Below the pieces are notes generated by a model. It had not been told where the DNA came from. It saw only the letters and a program-made list of their open reading frames with translations, and searched no databases. Below are positions 37,053 to 45,441 of a stretch of DNA of 64,000 bases, in pieces (positions within the stretch are counted from its first letter, which is position 1; each line of letters starts with the position of its first letter). The translations under genes were made by a program, and so were the position numbers. Source of the stretch: Allorhizobium paknamense (GTDB lineage: Bacteria > Pseudomonadota > Alphaproteobacteria > Rhizobiales > Rhizobiaceae); assembly GCF_030815125.1 (NCBI RefSeq), contig NZ_JAUSWH010000004.1:186001-250000 (forward strand), written 5' to 3'.

Positions 37053-37675
37053 GGATAATCCTCGTTCTGGAAGGCGATCGTGGAAATGATCAGGTAATCG
37101 GATTTGCTGCTGGCGCTCGGCAGTTTGATATTGGCGATATAGGGACGCACGAGATCCACCGTGATCGGCCAGTAATAGAAGAAGCGGACCATGTTGATCT
37201 TGCCGGAGCCGCCCGGGGTAAAAGCCATGGAGGAGGTATCGAGGCTGCCGGAAGACGTGGTGCTGATGGTGGTGGGAATGTCCGCGAAGGTCGAGAAGGT
37301 GCGCACATCCACCCAAAGCCGCGTCGGCGTCGACACTTCGGTCGCGTCACAGCTCATCAGGAAGGAAATCTCGTTGCAGACCAGTTGCCGAAACTGGGCT
37401 GCGGTGACATCGGTGCTGCGGCTGAGATTATAGGTAATATTGCCGGTGCGGATCTCACGGCCCAGCTTGTCCACGGCGGAATAAACCACCTGCTCGGCAA
37501 TGAAGGCAATGAACGTCTCGAGAATAGCGAAGACGATCAGCATGTAGGGAATGGCCAGAATGGCAAATTCAATGGCAGCCGCGCCGTCGCGGGACCGGCG
37601 AAAACATCCCGTCAGCCGCTTCCAGCGTCTGAGGCGCGCCAGGACGGACATTTTGCTTGGGGAACGGCTGGCCAT
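37049..37675 (-). CDS. TadE-like pilus pseudopilin
   Basis: A 208-aa minor pilin-like protein. A basic N-terminus (RRWKRLTGCFRRSRD) is followed by GAAAIEFAILAIP (Glu36), the TadE motif, and a membrane helix to about residue 58. The periplasmic part is rich in Ser/Thr with two Cys (LVCNEISFLMSCD). ATG 37675 was chosen; ATG 37651 is also possible and lies 8 codons downstream. It is coupled to the next TadE-like gene. Confidence 0.84.
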   Translation of the reverse strand: MASRSPSKMSVLARLRRWKRLTGCFRRSRDGAAAIEFAILAIPYMLIVFAILETFIAFIAEQVVYSAVDKLGREIRTGNITYNLSRSTDVTAAQFRQLVCNEISFLMSCDATEVSTPTRLWVDVRTFSTFADIPTTISTTSSGSLDTSSMAFTPGGSGKINMVRFFYYWPITVDLVRPYIANIKLPSASSKSDYLIISTIAFQNEDYP

Positions 37676-37779
37676 GAAGAAACGCAATCTTTGAAACGAT
37701 GCGCCGACACTAACGGTCCAGATATTTAATTTCCGTTTCCCGTTTTGCCGTCTTTTGAATGATTTCAACCAGAAGTCCG

Positions 37780-38211
37780 CTATTGCGAACCCGTGGAAGA
37801 TGACGAACTGCTGCTGGAATCGCCGCCGGAGGTGGTGTGCTGCTCGCAATTCGGCGTGCAGGAGAGCACGGTGCGCTGCGTCTGCTTGTACATCCTGACG
37901 GTATTGCCTTCATCGATTGACACCAGCACCCGCTCATCGACAATCGCATTGCCGTCGCTGTCCAGCAGCACGAGGTTGGTGGCGCCGAAACTGCGGCCCG
38001 TCAGCACGATTGTCCTGGAATCAGCCACGGTCGCGTCCGCAACCTTGTCATTGCCGATGATGACCTTGCTGACCGGACGGTCCAGTTTCAGGACACGCGC
38101 CTGATTCATATAGACGCGCAAAAGCCCCTCCTCCGCCGCCACCATCGGCGGCAGAAACGGAAGAGTGGCCAAAACAGCCACGGCAAGGCGGTAGGGATGG
38201 AAGATCGCCAT
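37780..38211 (-). CDS. Pilus-assembly CpaC N-terminal-like periplasmic protein
   Basis: A 143-aa secreted protein: signal peptide about 1-26 (ending VAAEEG), then a single domain with ARVLKLDRPVSKVIIGNDKVADATV and SFGATNLVLLD. This is the N-terminal domain found in CpaC/RcpA secretins (T2SS-T3SS_pil_N type) but here without a secretin barrel. The tail has a CTPNC pair and a Ser run. It may assist the pilus secretin. It is divergent from the Flp pilin and on the same strand as the TadE-like genes. Confidence 0.85.
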   Translation of the reverse strand: MAIFHPYRLAVAVLATLPFLPPMVAAEEGLLRVYMNQARVLKLDRPVSKVIIGNDKVADATVADSRTIVLTGRSFGATNLVLLDSDGNAIVDERVLVSIDEGNTVRMYKQTQRTVLSCTPNCEQHTTSGGDSSSSSSSSTGSQ

Positions 38212-38427
38212 GAAACCTGCGCTTTCCTCAATGAAGCCTGTGAATTATGGATAATATTGGTAAATCAATCCTTAAGTACCCGCTCCGATACGGAGCAGAA
38301 AGCATCGCACGACGCGAAGACCGCCTCCCGGAATGAGCGAAAGCCCTAAATAAGTACAATCAAAAATATTCGGAAATGCCGGGTTTTTCCTGTTCGATTC
38401 AATTCTATATATTATCCTGCAAAACCA

Positions 38428-38441
38428 TTTACCATGGTAAA
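38428..38441. promoter_or_regulatory. 14-bp palindrome upstream of flp
   Basis: TTTACCATGGTAAA is perfectly self-complementary. It could be an operator for a dimeric regulator. It lies 135 bases before the pilin start. Confidence 0.4.
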
Positions 38442-38453
38442 ACTCCTTGGCCT

Positions 38454-38468
38454 TTAACTGCTTATTAA
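38454..38468. promoter_or_regulatory. CtrA-type box (TTAA-N7-TTAA)
   Basis: TTAA at 38454-38457 and TTAA at 38465-38468 with exactly 7 bases between (CTGCTTA), matching the alphaproteobacterial CtrA consensus. It is 107 bases upstream of the flp start. In Caulobacter the pilin gene pilA is CtrA-activated (established knowledge); applying this here is inference. Confidence 0.45.
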
Positions 38469-38575
38469 GTGGAAATATTAAGCCGATGGCAATGTCCTGA
38501 CCTGTAATTTGACCTCACTCCGATCGACGGCAACAGTTGACGGACAGAGATCAACCTCGTGGAGCAGGAAAGAGA

Positions 38576-38752
38576 ATGACCAAGATTTTCGCACGGTTCT
38601 TCAAGAACGAGTCCGGTGCAACCGCCATCGAATACGGCCTGATCGCCGCCCTTATCTCCGTCGCCCTGATCACCGGCGCCTCGACGCTGGGTTCATCGCT
38701 GAACACGGCCTTCGTGACGATTTCCGGCAAGGTAACGAACAACGTCAAGTAA
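38576..38752 (+). CDS. flp: Flp/Fap-type major pilin precursor
   Basis: A 58-aa prepilin. The leader MTKIFARFFKNESG is followed by ATAIEYGLIAAL: the prepilin peptidase should cut after Gly14, leaving Glu at +5 and Tyr at +6, which define Flp pilins. The hydrophobic helix spans about 16-38 and the short tail ends GKVTNNVK. GGAGCAGGAAAGAGA precedes ATG 38576. It is first in the flp-cpaABCDEF-tadBC array and is followed by a hairpin that may limit read-through. Confidence 0.93.
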   Translation: MTKIFARFFKNESGATAIEYGLIAALISVALITGASTLGSSLNTAFVTISGKVTNNVK

Positions 38753-38780
38753 GCCGCATTACACTGCGCTTCCGGATAAG

Positions 38781-38809
38781 AGCCGCCTCTTAGGGGCGGC
38801 TTTATTCTT
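38781..38809 (+). terminator. Hairpin with T-rich tail after flp
   Basis: AGCCGCC at 38781-38787 pairs with GGCGGCT at 38795-38801, followed by TTATTCTTT. As more pilus genes follow, it probably allows strong flp and weaker downstream expression. Confidence 0.65.
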
Positions 38810-38852
38810 TGTAAGCGCAGCTGGAAATACATGTGTTTTGGATGAGCATCCC

Positions 38853-39356
38853 ATGGCCGCAACCCTGATCCTGCTGATCTTCCCGCTTTGCCTTTTGGCG
38901 GCGGCAATCACGGATCTGGTCGCCATGAAAATTCCCAATAGCCTGGTGCTTTTTCTATTGGCGGGATTTTTTCTGGCCGCTCTTCTATCCGGCATGAGCC
39001 CCGTTACCTTCGCCTTTTCGCTTCTGGCAGGGTTTGTGGTCCTTGGCGTCTGCTTTCTGCTGTTTGCAGTGAGAGCCATGGGCGGGGGTGACGCAAAGCT
39101 TCTTGCGGCAGCCGCTCCATGGTTCGGCTGGAATGCAGCCCTTCTTGGCTTTCTGCTGCATGTCGCCGTCTGTGGTGGTGTGCTGACACTTGTCCTGCTG
39201 CTACTGCGCAGCCAGTCCCGCCGTCTGTCCGGCCTTGGCTGGCGGCTGCCGCATTCGCTGTTTCATGCCGAGAAAATTCCCTATGGCATCGCCATTGCCG
39301 CCGGCGGTCTGCTCAGCCTTTCGAAGATCACGGTGTTACCGCCGCTGTTTTTGTAA
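38853..39356 (+). CDS. cpaA: Prepilin peptidase CpaA/TadV
   Basis: Membrane aspartyl peptidase processing the Flp pilin and TadE-like pseudopilins. The 167-aa protein has about five to six membrane helices. The catalytic Asp residues are in AAAITDLVAMKIPN (near 20) and AMGGGDAKLL (GxGD, near 77). It lacks the N-methylase domain, as in the TadV class. ATG 38853 starts a good membrane helix; TTG 38838 is possible upstream. Confidence 0.92.
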   Translation: MAATLILLIFPLCLLAAAITDLVAMKIPNSLVLFLLAGFFLAALLSGMSPVTFAFSLLAGFVVLGVCFLLFAVRAMGGGDAKLLAAAAPWFGWNAALLGFLLHVAVCGGVLTLVLLLLRSQSRRLSGLGWRLPHSLFHAEKIPYGIAIAAGGLLSLSKITVLPPLFL

Positions 39357-39430
39357 GCAACGCCTTTTTCTGATTTTGTAAAGTCTTATTAACCAAGGCT
39401 GTAAGTATCGCGTTAACCATAATTACACCA

Positions 39431-39480
39431 ATTCCTGTTCTTCTTCGGCAAAGCACTCAAGGTGTTCGAGGAACAGGAAT
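39431..39480 (+). promoter_or_regulatory. Predicted RNA helix hiding the cpaB ribosome-binding site
   Basis: 39431-39443 (ATTCCTGTTCTTC) pairs with 39468-39480 (GAGGAACAGGAAT) through 12 Watson-Crick pairs and one G-U pair. The right arm holds the Shine-Dalgarno sequence and the first two bases of the start codon. Confidence 0.6.
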
Positions 39481-40288
39481 GAAACCCGCCCGCATCATCA
39501 TTCTCGTGGTCGCCGTGGCCGCAGCCGGCATGGCCGGGCTGCTGGCCGTGAACATGCGCGGGCCGGCGGAAGTCATCGTGCAGCAAAGCGAGCCGGTGGT
39601 CGAGAAGGAGCCCAAGGTCAAGGTTCTGGTGGCGACCGCCAGCCTGCCGGTCGGCTCAAGGCTGAACGAGAAATCGCTGCGCTGGATGGACTGGCCGAAA
39701 TCCGATCTCGTGCAGGGCTTCGTGACCGAGGCGGAACGGCCCACCGCCTTGAAGGATCTCGAAGGCGCCGTGGTGCGCCTGCCGATCTTCGAGGGCGAGC
39801 CGGTGCGCCAGGAAAAGATTGCCGATTCCTCCAGCCGCATCCTTTCGGCGCTGCTGCCGGCAGGCAAGCGGGCCGTTGCCACCGATATCTCCGTCGGCAC
39901 CGGTGCGGGCGGCTTCATCCTGCCGAACGACCGGGTGGATGTGATCATGGTGCGCAAGGGCGATAACGACCAGCACCTGACGGAAACCGTGCTGTCCAAT
40001 GTCCGCGTTCTGGCCATCGACCAGCAGATCGAGGAAAAGAACGACGGCACGAAGGCCGTCATCGGCACCACCGCGACGCTGGAACTCACCCCCGAACAGA
40101 CCAAGGTTCTGGCCGCCGCCCAGCAGATGGCCGAGCGGCTATCGCTGGCGCTGCGGTCCGTGGCCGATGCGCAGGAACAGGACAATCGGGCTGCCGCCTA
40201 CCTGCTCTCGGGCGAATCCGGCAGCCCGCAGGTCCAGGTCATCAAGGCCGGACAAATCGTCAAATCCGCGGGAGCCAGCAAACAATGA
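39479..40288 (+). CDS. cpaB: Flp pilus assembly protein CpaB/RcpC
   Basis: Periplasmic, membrane-anchored assembly factor. The 269-aa protein has an N-terminal anchor (about 5-24) and an SAF domain starting VKVLVATASLPVGSRLNEKSLRW (about 47-69), then the RcpC-like domain with VATDISVGTGAGGFILPNDRVDVIM. AGGA just upstream of ATG 39479 lies within a predicted helix. The gene ends in an ATGA overlap with cpaC. Confidence 0.92.
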   Translation: MKPARIIILVVAVAAAGMAGLLAVNMRGPAEVIVQQSEPVVEKEPKVKVLVATASLPVGSRLNEKSLRWMDWPKSDLVQGFVTEAERPTALKDLEGAVVRLPIFEGEPVRQEKIADSSSRILSALLPAGKRAVATDISVGTGAGGFILPNDRVDVIMVRKGDNDQHLTETVLSNVRVLAIDQQIEEKNDGTKAVIGTTATLELTPEQTKVLAAAQQMAERLSLALRSVADAQEQDNRAAAYLLSGESGSPQVQVIKAGQIVKSAGASKQ

Positions 40289-41871
40289 GACATGTCATGG
40301 CCCTGCCCTCCCCATCGCTGCGCAAGATCACCCGATCCGTTTCCTGCCTTGCCCTTTCGCTTTGCCTGACGGTGAGCGGCTTTCCCGGTGAGCGTCTCGC
40401 CTTCGCGCCGCAGGTGGCCTCCGCCGTCGCCGCCGGCAGCGAGAGCATGATCCGCATCGCCCAGGCGGGTGCGGGTGTCAGGCGCGATGTCAAGCTTGGC
40501 CTCAACAAGGCCGTTGTGGTCGATCTGCCGCAGGATGCCCATGACATTCTGGTGGCCGATCCCGAAATTGCCGATGGCGTGACACGGACATCGCGGCGCA
40601 TCTATCTCTTCGGCAAGAAGGTCGGCCAGACCAATATCTTCATCTTCGGTGAGGATGGCCGAGAAATCGTCAGCCTCGACCTGCAGGTGGAGCGCGATAT
40701 CGAGGGCCTCGAAACCAATCTCAAGCGCTTCATTCCCGACAGCGACATCAAGGTCGAAATCATCTCGGACAACGTCGTGCTCACCGGCACCGTGCGGACC
40801 CCGCAGGATTCCTCCCGTGCCGTGAGCCTCGCAAAAGCCTTCATCAAGGGCGGTGAAGCCACGACCCGGGGCGAAACCGCCACCAGCACCAGCAGCGGCG
40901 ATGGCTCGGTCGCCATCTATGCCGAAGATCGCCAGACGTCGCAGATCGTCAATATGCTGACCATCGAGGGCGAGGATCAGGTGACGCTGAAGGTGACGGT
41001 GGCCGAGGTGAGCCGCCAGGTGCTGAAACAGCTCGGCTTTTCCGCCAGCGCCAGCGATGGCACCAGCGGCATTTCCTATGCCAATCCCGCAAACCTCGGC
41101 AATGCCGTGGATGTGGGCGGCACGGCAACCCTCTCCAAGACCATCGGCAGTTTCGGCGTTTCGGCCTATGTCAACGCCATGGAACAGGCGGGCGTGATGC
41201 GCACGCTGGCCGAGCCCAGCCTCACCGCCATTTCCGGCGAACAGGCCAAATTCTATGTCGGCGGCGAATATCGCCTTGCCGCAGGCCAGGAGGTGAGCAC
41301 CGACAGCACGACCGGCCAGACCACGGTCAATCGCACCACCGATTCGGTCGATTACGGTATCCAGCTCAATTTCCGCCCCGTCGTGCTCTCGGCGGGCCGC
41401 ATCAGCCTTGCCATCGAAACCGACGTGTCGGAGCCCACCTATGAGGGCTCGGTCGTGACCGGCAACAGCCACGCCTCCATTCCCGGCCAGACCTATCTGT
41501 CGATCCGCAAGCGCGAGGCCTCCACAACGGTGGAGCTTCCCTCCGGCGGCTCGATCGTCATTGCCGGCCTCGTCCAGGACAATGTCCGTCAGGCCATGTC
41601 CGGTCTGCCTGGCATTTCGAAAATTCCGATCTTCGGCACGCTGTTCCGCAGCAAGGACTTCGTGCGCAATGAAACGGAACTCGTGATCATCGCCACGCCC
41701 TATCTGGTGCGCCCGGTGGCCCGCAATCAATTGGCCCGGCCGGATGACAATTTCAGCCCGACAGGGGATGGCGCCATGTATTTCCTCAACCGCGTCAACA
41801 AGGTCTACGGCCGCAAGGAAACCGCCACGGCGGGTGCCTATCACGGTACGGTCGGCTTTATCTATAAATGA
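40285..41871 (+). CDS. cpaC: Outer-membrane secretin CpaC/RcpA
   Basis: Secretin forming the outer-membrane channel for the Flp pilus. The 528-aa protein has a signal peptide (about 15-50), the N-domain segment LNKAVVVDLPQDAHDILVADPEIADG, BON-type SDNVVLTGTV, and the secretin core with GEQAKFYVGGEYRLAAGQ, VDYGIQLNFRPVVL, and the closing VELPSGGSIVIAGLVQDN and LVIIATPYLVRPV segments. ATG overlaps the cpaB stop codon. It should work with the CpaC-N-like protein at 37780. Confidence 0.94.
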   Translation: MRHVMALPSPSLRKITRSVSCLALSLCLTVSGFPGERLAFAPQVASAVAAGSESMIRIAQAGAGVRRDVKLGLNKAVVVDLPQDAHDILVADPEIADGVTRTSRRIYLFGKKVGQTNIFIFGEDGREIVSLDLQVERDIEGLETNLKRFIPDSDIKVEIISDNVVLTGTVRTPQDSSRAVSLAKAFIKGGEATTRGETATSTSSGDGSVAIYAEDRQTSQIVNMLTIEGEDQVTLKVTVAEVSRQVLKQLGFSASASDGTSGISYANPANLGNAVDVGGTATLSKTIGSFGVSAYVNAMEQAGVMRTLAEPSLTAISGEQAKFYVGGEYRLAAGQEVSTDSTTGQTTVNRTTDSVDYGIQLNFRPVVLSAGRISLAIETDVSEPTYEGSVVTGNSHASIPGQTYLSIRKREASTTVELPSGGSIVIAGLVQDNVRQAMSGLPGISKIPIFGTLFRSKDFVRNETELVIIATPYLVRPVARNQLARPDDNFSPTGDGAMYFLNRVNKVYGRKETATAGAYHGTVGFIYK

Positions 41872-42593
41872 GGCCCGCGATGCGCCCGATAACAAAGACC
41901 CGCTCTCCTTTCGCATCCCCGGCACGCCCTGGCTTGAAAACCTCTGCCGCCCTGATGCTGGCATTGATGCTGACCGGCTGCGGTACCGGCCGCGACGGCA
42001 TGACCACCGGCGCGATTTCGGATGACTATCGCGCCCGCCACCCGATCGTCGTCACCGATGTCGAGCATAATCTCGACCTGCCGGTGGCGCCCGGTGAAAG
42101 CAAGCTCACCATCGGCATGGCCGACACGCTGACCGGTTTTGCCCAGGACTACCGGAACGCCTCCACCGGTTATGTGCAGCTCATGCTGCCGCGCGGCTCG
42201 GCCAACAGCCAGGCGGCGGCAACGCTGGCGCGCCAGATCCGCCAGCATCTCGTCGCCAAGGGCATCGCCTCGCCGAAGATCATCGAGCGCTATTACCAGG
42301 CGAATGCCTCCGGCGATGCCGCGCCGATCCGGCTGAGCTACATGGCCACAACTGCCGTGGCTGGCCCTTGCGGCCAATGGCCGGAGGATCTGGCCAACGA
42401 CACCATGGACAATCGAAACTGGCATAATTTCGGTTGTGCCAGCCAGGCCAATCTTGCCGCCCAGGTCGCCAGCCCCACCGATCTCATCCGTCCGCGCGGC
42501 ATGACACCCATCGATGCCGAACGCCGCTCGACGGTCATCAGCGATTTCCAATCGGGCACCGATACCTCCACCACCAGCTCTTCCAGCGACTGA
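41868..42593 (+). CDS. cpaD: Pilus assembly lipoprotein CpaD
   Basis: Outer-membrane pilotin-like lipoprotein, up to 241 aa. A lipobox LMLTGC (Cys near residue 36) follows a basic N-terminus. The body has the CpaD-family RHPIVVTDVEHNLDL and CGQWPEDLANDT...FGCASQANLAAQVASP segments. ATG 41868 overlaps the cpaC stop (ATGA); ATG 41880, with GAGG upstream, is an equally good start that shortens the protein by 4 residues. The tail is Ser/Thr-rich. Confidence 0.92.
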   Translation: MRPAMRPITKTRSPFASPARPGLKTSAALMLALMLTGCGTGRDGMTTGAISDDYRARHPIVVTDVEHNLDLPVAPGESKLTIGMADTLTGFAQDYRNASTGYVQLMLPRGSANSQAAATLARQIRQHLVAKGIASPKIIERYYQANASGDAAPIRLSYMATTAVAGPCGQWPEDLANDTMDNRNWHNFGCASQANLAAQVASPTDLIRPRGMTPIDAERRSTVISDFQSGTDTSTTSSSSD

Positions 42594-42611
42594 GCGGAAA
42601 GGAGGACAAGC

Positions 42612-43904
42612 ATGAGCCCGATCGATTACGACATTCCGAGCAATGAGCAGGAATTCAACGATGCGCCGCCGGAAAAGGTGGCGCCGGAGGATCTTGAGCA
42701 ATTCCGCCCGCTGCCGCGCATCTCCATCCATGCCTTCTGCATTTCTGAGGGCCTGCTTTCCGTCATGGAAAACTGCGCCCGCGACCGCCGCATGACCAAG
42801 GCCAGCCTCCGGATCACCAATGGCGGTGTCTCGGCGGCCATCAACATGTTCGTGGCGGCGCCCACGCCCAACCTGATCATTCTGGAAACCGAGGCGCGCC
42901 CGCAGGAACTTTTGCAGGAACTGCAACCGCTGGCCGAGGTCTGCGATCCCTCGACGCGGGTCATTCTCATTGGCCGGTACAATGACATTGCGCTCTACCG
43001 GGAACTGATCCGCAACGGCATTTCCGAATATATCGTTGCGCCGGTGTCGATGGTCGAGATCGTCTCGGCCATTGCCGGTATCTTTGTCGATCCGCAGGCC
43101 GAGCCGCTCGGCCGCTCCATCGCCTTTATCGGCGCCAAGGGCGGCGCGGGCTCCTCCACCATTGCCCACAATACCGCCTTTGCCATTGCCTCGCTGTTTT
43201 CCTCACAGACCATTCTGGCCGATCTCGACCTGCCCTATGGCACGGCCAATATCGATTTCGACCAGGATCCCGCCCAGGGGATTGCCGAAGCCGTCTTCGC
43301 GCCGGACCGGCTGGACGAGGTGTTTCTCGACCGGCTTCTGACGTCCTGTTCGCAGAATCTCTCGCTGCTGGCGGCCCCTTCCCTGCTGGACCGCGCCTAT
43401 GATTTCGAACGCGGCGCCTTCCTGCCGGTGCTGGAAGTGCTGCAACGCTCTGCCCCGGTTTCGGTGCTGGACGTGCCGCATGGCTGGAACGAATGGACCC
43501 GGGCGCTGCTGTCGGAGGTGGACGAGATCGTGATCACCGCCGTTCCCGACCTTGCCAATCTGCGCAATCTGAAGAACCTCCTCGACGCCTTGCGCAAGCT
43601 GCGCCCGAACGACAAGACGCCACATCTCATCCTCAACCAGGTGGGCATGCCGAAGCGGCCCGAGATCAGCCCGGCGGATTTTCTGGAGCCGCTGGAAATC
43701 GAACCGATGGCGATCATTCCCTTCGACACGCAGCTTTTCGGCAATGCCGCCAATAGCGGCCGGATGATTGCCGAAATCGACGCGAAATGCCCGGCAGCCG
43801 AAAGCTTCGCGCAGATCGCCCATGTGGTGACGGGACGGGTCAATGTGAAAAAGCAGAAGAGGAACGGGCTGGACCGCATATTGGGCCTGCTCGGACGGAA
43901 ATAG
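42612..43904 (+). CDS. cpaE: Pilus localisation ATPase CpaE/TadZ
   Basis: ParA/MinD-type protein, 430 aa, placing the pilus machine at the pole. It has an N-terminal receiver-like domain without intact phosphorylation site (about 35-160) and a ParA domain with the atypical P-loop KGGAGSSTI, where the usual P-loop GK[ST] lysine is missing; this is typical of TadZ. Walker B-like LADLDLPYGTANI follows. AAAGGAGGA precedes ATG 42612. The TAG stop overlaps the first bases of repeat B6. Confidence 0.93.
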   Translation: MSPIDYDIPSNEQEFNDAPPEKVAPEDLEQFRPLPRISIHAFCISEGLLSVMENCARDRRMTKASLRITNGGVSAAINMFVAAPTPNLIILETEARPQELLQELQPLAEVCDPSTRVILIGRYNDIALYRELIRNGISEYIVAPVSMVEIVSAIAGIFVDPQAEPLGRSIAFIGAKGGAGSSTIAHNTAFAIASLFSSQTILADLDLPYGTANIDFDQDPAQGIAEAVFAPDRLDEVFLDRLLTSCSQNLSLLAAPSLLDRAYDFERGAFLPVLEVLQRSAPVSVLDVPHGWNEWTRALLSEVDEIVITAVPDLANLRNLKNLLDALRKLRPNDKTPHLILNQVGMPKRPEISPADFLEPLEIEPMAIIPFDTQLFGNAANSGRMIAEIDAKCPAAESFAQIAHVVTGRVNVKKQKRNGLDRILGLLGRK

Positions 43905-43960
43905 AGCGTTTCCATGAAAGTATAGTCGCAGTTCTCCATTCGGAAATGCGTAAAGCGAGA
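43903..43960 (+). repeat. Family B palindromic repeat, copy B6
   Basis: AGAGCGTTTCCATGAAAGT...GTTCTCCATTCGGAAATGCGTAAAG. It begins inside the cpaE stop codon and lies within the pilus operon, between cpaE and cpaF. It is more diverged than B1. Confidence 0.65.
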
Positions 43961-43983
43961 ACCAACCATGCATAGGACAGGCA

Positions 43984-45441
43984 ATGTTCGGTAAACGTGG
44001 AAATGATGGTTTCGGCAGGTCCGGTCAGCCGCCCGAGGGGCGGGAGCCGCCGCGCGCCGCCGTGACCGCAGCGCCCGTGCTGGACATGGCCGAACCCGTC
44101 CGCCCTGCCGCCCCGCCCGCGCCAGACCTGACACCGCGCCGGCGCAGCCGCACCGAGGAATATTACGATACCAAGAGCCAGGTGTTCTCGGCGCTGATCG
44201 ACACCATCGATCTGTCGCAACTGGCCAAGCTCGACCAGGAGAGCGCCCGCGAGGAAATCCGCGATATCGTCAACGATATCATTTCCATCAAGAATTTCGC
44301 CATGTCGATTTCCGAGCAGGAGGAACTGCTCGACGACATCTGCAACGACGTTCTGGGCTATGGTCCACTGGAACCGCTGCTGGCACGGGACGACATTGCC
44401 GATATCATGGTCAACGGCTCCGGCCAGACCTTCATCGAAGTGGGCGGCAAGACCATCGAATCGGAGATCCGCTTCCGCGACAATGCCCAGCTTCTGTCGA
44501 TCTGCCAGCGCATTGTCGGTCAGGTGGGGCGCCGCGTCGATGAATCAAGCCCGATCTGCGATGCGCGTCTGCCGGATGGCTCCCGCGTCAACGTCATCGC
44601 GCCGCCGCTGTCCATTGACGGTCCGGCGCTGACCATCCGCAAATTCAAGAAGGACAAGCTCACCCTCGAACAGCTGGTGAAATTCGGCGCCATCACCCCG
44701 GAAGGCGCGCAGGTGCTGCAGATCATCGGTCGCGTGCGCTGCAATGTCGTGATTTCCGGCGGCACGGGTTCGGGTAAGACCACGCTGCTCAACTGCCTGA
44801 CGCGCTATATCGATACGGATGAGCGCATCATCACCTGTGAAGATACCGCCGAACTGCAATTGCAGCAGCCGCATGTGGTGCGGCTGGAAACCCGCCCGCC
44901 GAATATCGAGGGCGAAGGCGAAATCACCATGCGCGATCTGGTGAAGAACTGCCTGCGCATGCGGCCCGAGCGCATCATCGTCGGCGAAGTGCGCGGCCCG
45001 GAGGTCTTCGACCTGTTGCAGGCCATGAACACCGGCCATGACGGCTCCATGGGCACGATCCACTCCAATAGCCCGCGCGAATGCCTGAACCGCATGGAAT
45101 CGATGATCGCCATGGGCGGCTATTCGCTGCCTGCCAAGACAGTGCGCGAAATCATCTCCGGCTCGGTGGACGTGATCATCCAGGCCGCCCGCCTGCGCGA
45201 CGGCTCGCGCCGCATCACCCACATCACCGAGGTCGTGGGCATGGAAGGCGATGTGATCATCACCCAGGATCTGGTGCGCTACGAAATCGAGGGCGAAGAC
45301 CTGACCGGCAAGATCATTGGCCGTCACATCTCCACCGGCGTCGGCAAGCCGCATTTCTGGGAACGCGCCCGCTATTACAACGAGGAGCGGCGGCTGGCGG
45401 CAGCACTCGATGCCATGGAGCAGAAGAGCGGGGGCATCTGA
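43984..45441 (+). CDS. cpaF: Pilus assembly ATPase CpaF/TadA
   Basis: Hexameric secretion ATPase driving Flp pilus extension. The 485-aa protein has a long Pro/Ala/Arg-rich N-tail, then [20 protein letters not shown], Walker [10 protein letters not shown] near 259-267, the Asp box CEDTAELQL, Walker B-like [12 protein letters not shown] and the His box [20 protein letters not shown] lies upstream of ATG 43984. The stop codon overlaps the tadB start (TGATG). Confidence 0.95.
   Translation: MFGKRGNDGFGRSGQPPEGREPPRAAVTAAPVLDMAEPVRPAAPPAPDLTPRRRSRTEEYYDTKSQVFSALIDTIDLSQLAKLDQESAREEIRDIVNDIISIKNFAMSISEQEELLDDICNDVLGYGPLEPLLARDDIADIMVNGSGQTFIEVGGKTIESEIRFRDNAQLLSICQRIVGQVGRRVDESSPICDARLPDGSRVNVIAPPLSIDGPALTIRKFKKDKLTLEQLVKFGAITPEGAQVLQIIGRVRCNVVISGGTGSGKTTLLNCLTRYIDTDERIITCEDTAELQLQQPHVVRLETRPPNIEGEGEITMRDLVKNCLRMRPERIIVGEVRGPEVFDLLQAMNTGHDGSMGTIHSNSPRECLNRMESMIAMGGYSLPAKTVREIISGSVDVIIQAARLRDGSRRITHITEVVGMEGDVIITQDLVRYEIEGEDLTGKIIGRHISTGVGKPHFWERARYYNEERRLAAALDAMEQKSGGI

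Larger units (their letters stand above)
38212..38575. other. Intergenic regulatory region of the pilus locus
   Basis: A 364-base A/T-richer stretch between the divergent CpaC-N gene and flp. It holds a perfect 14-bp palindrome (38428-38441) and a TTAA-N7-TTAA box (38454-38468). No gene is evident. Confidence 0.65.
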
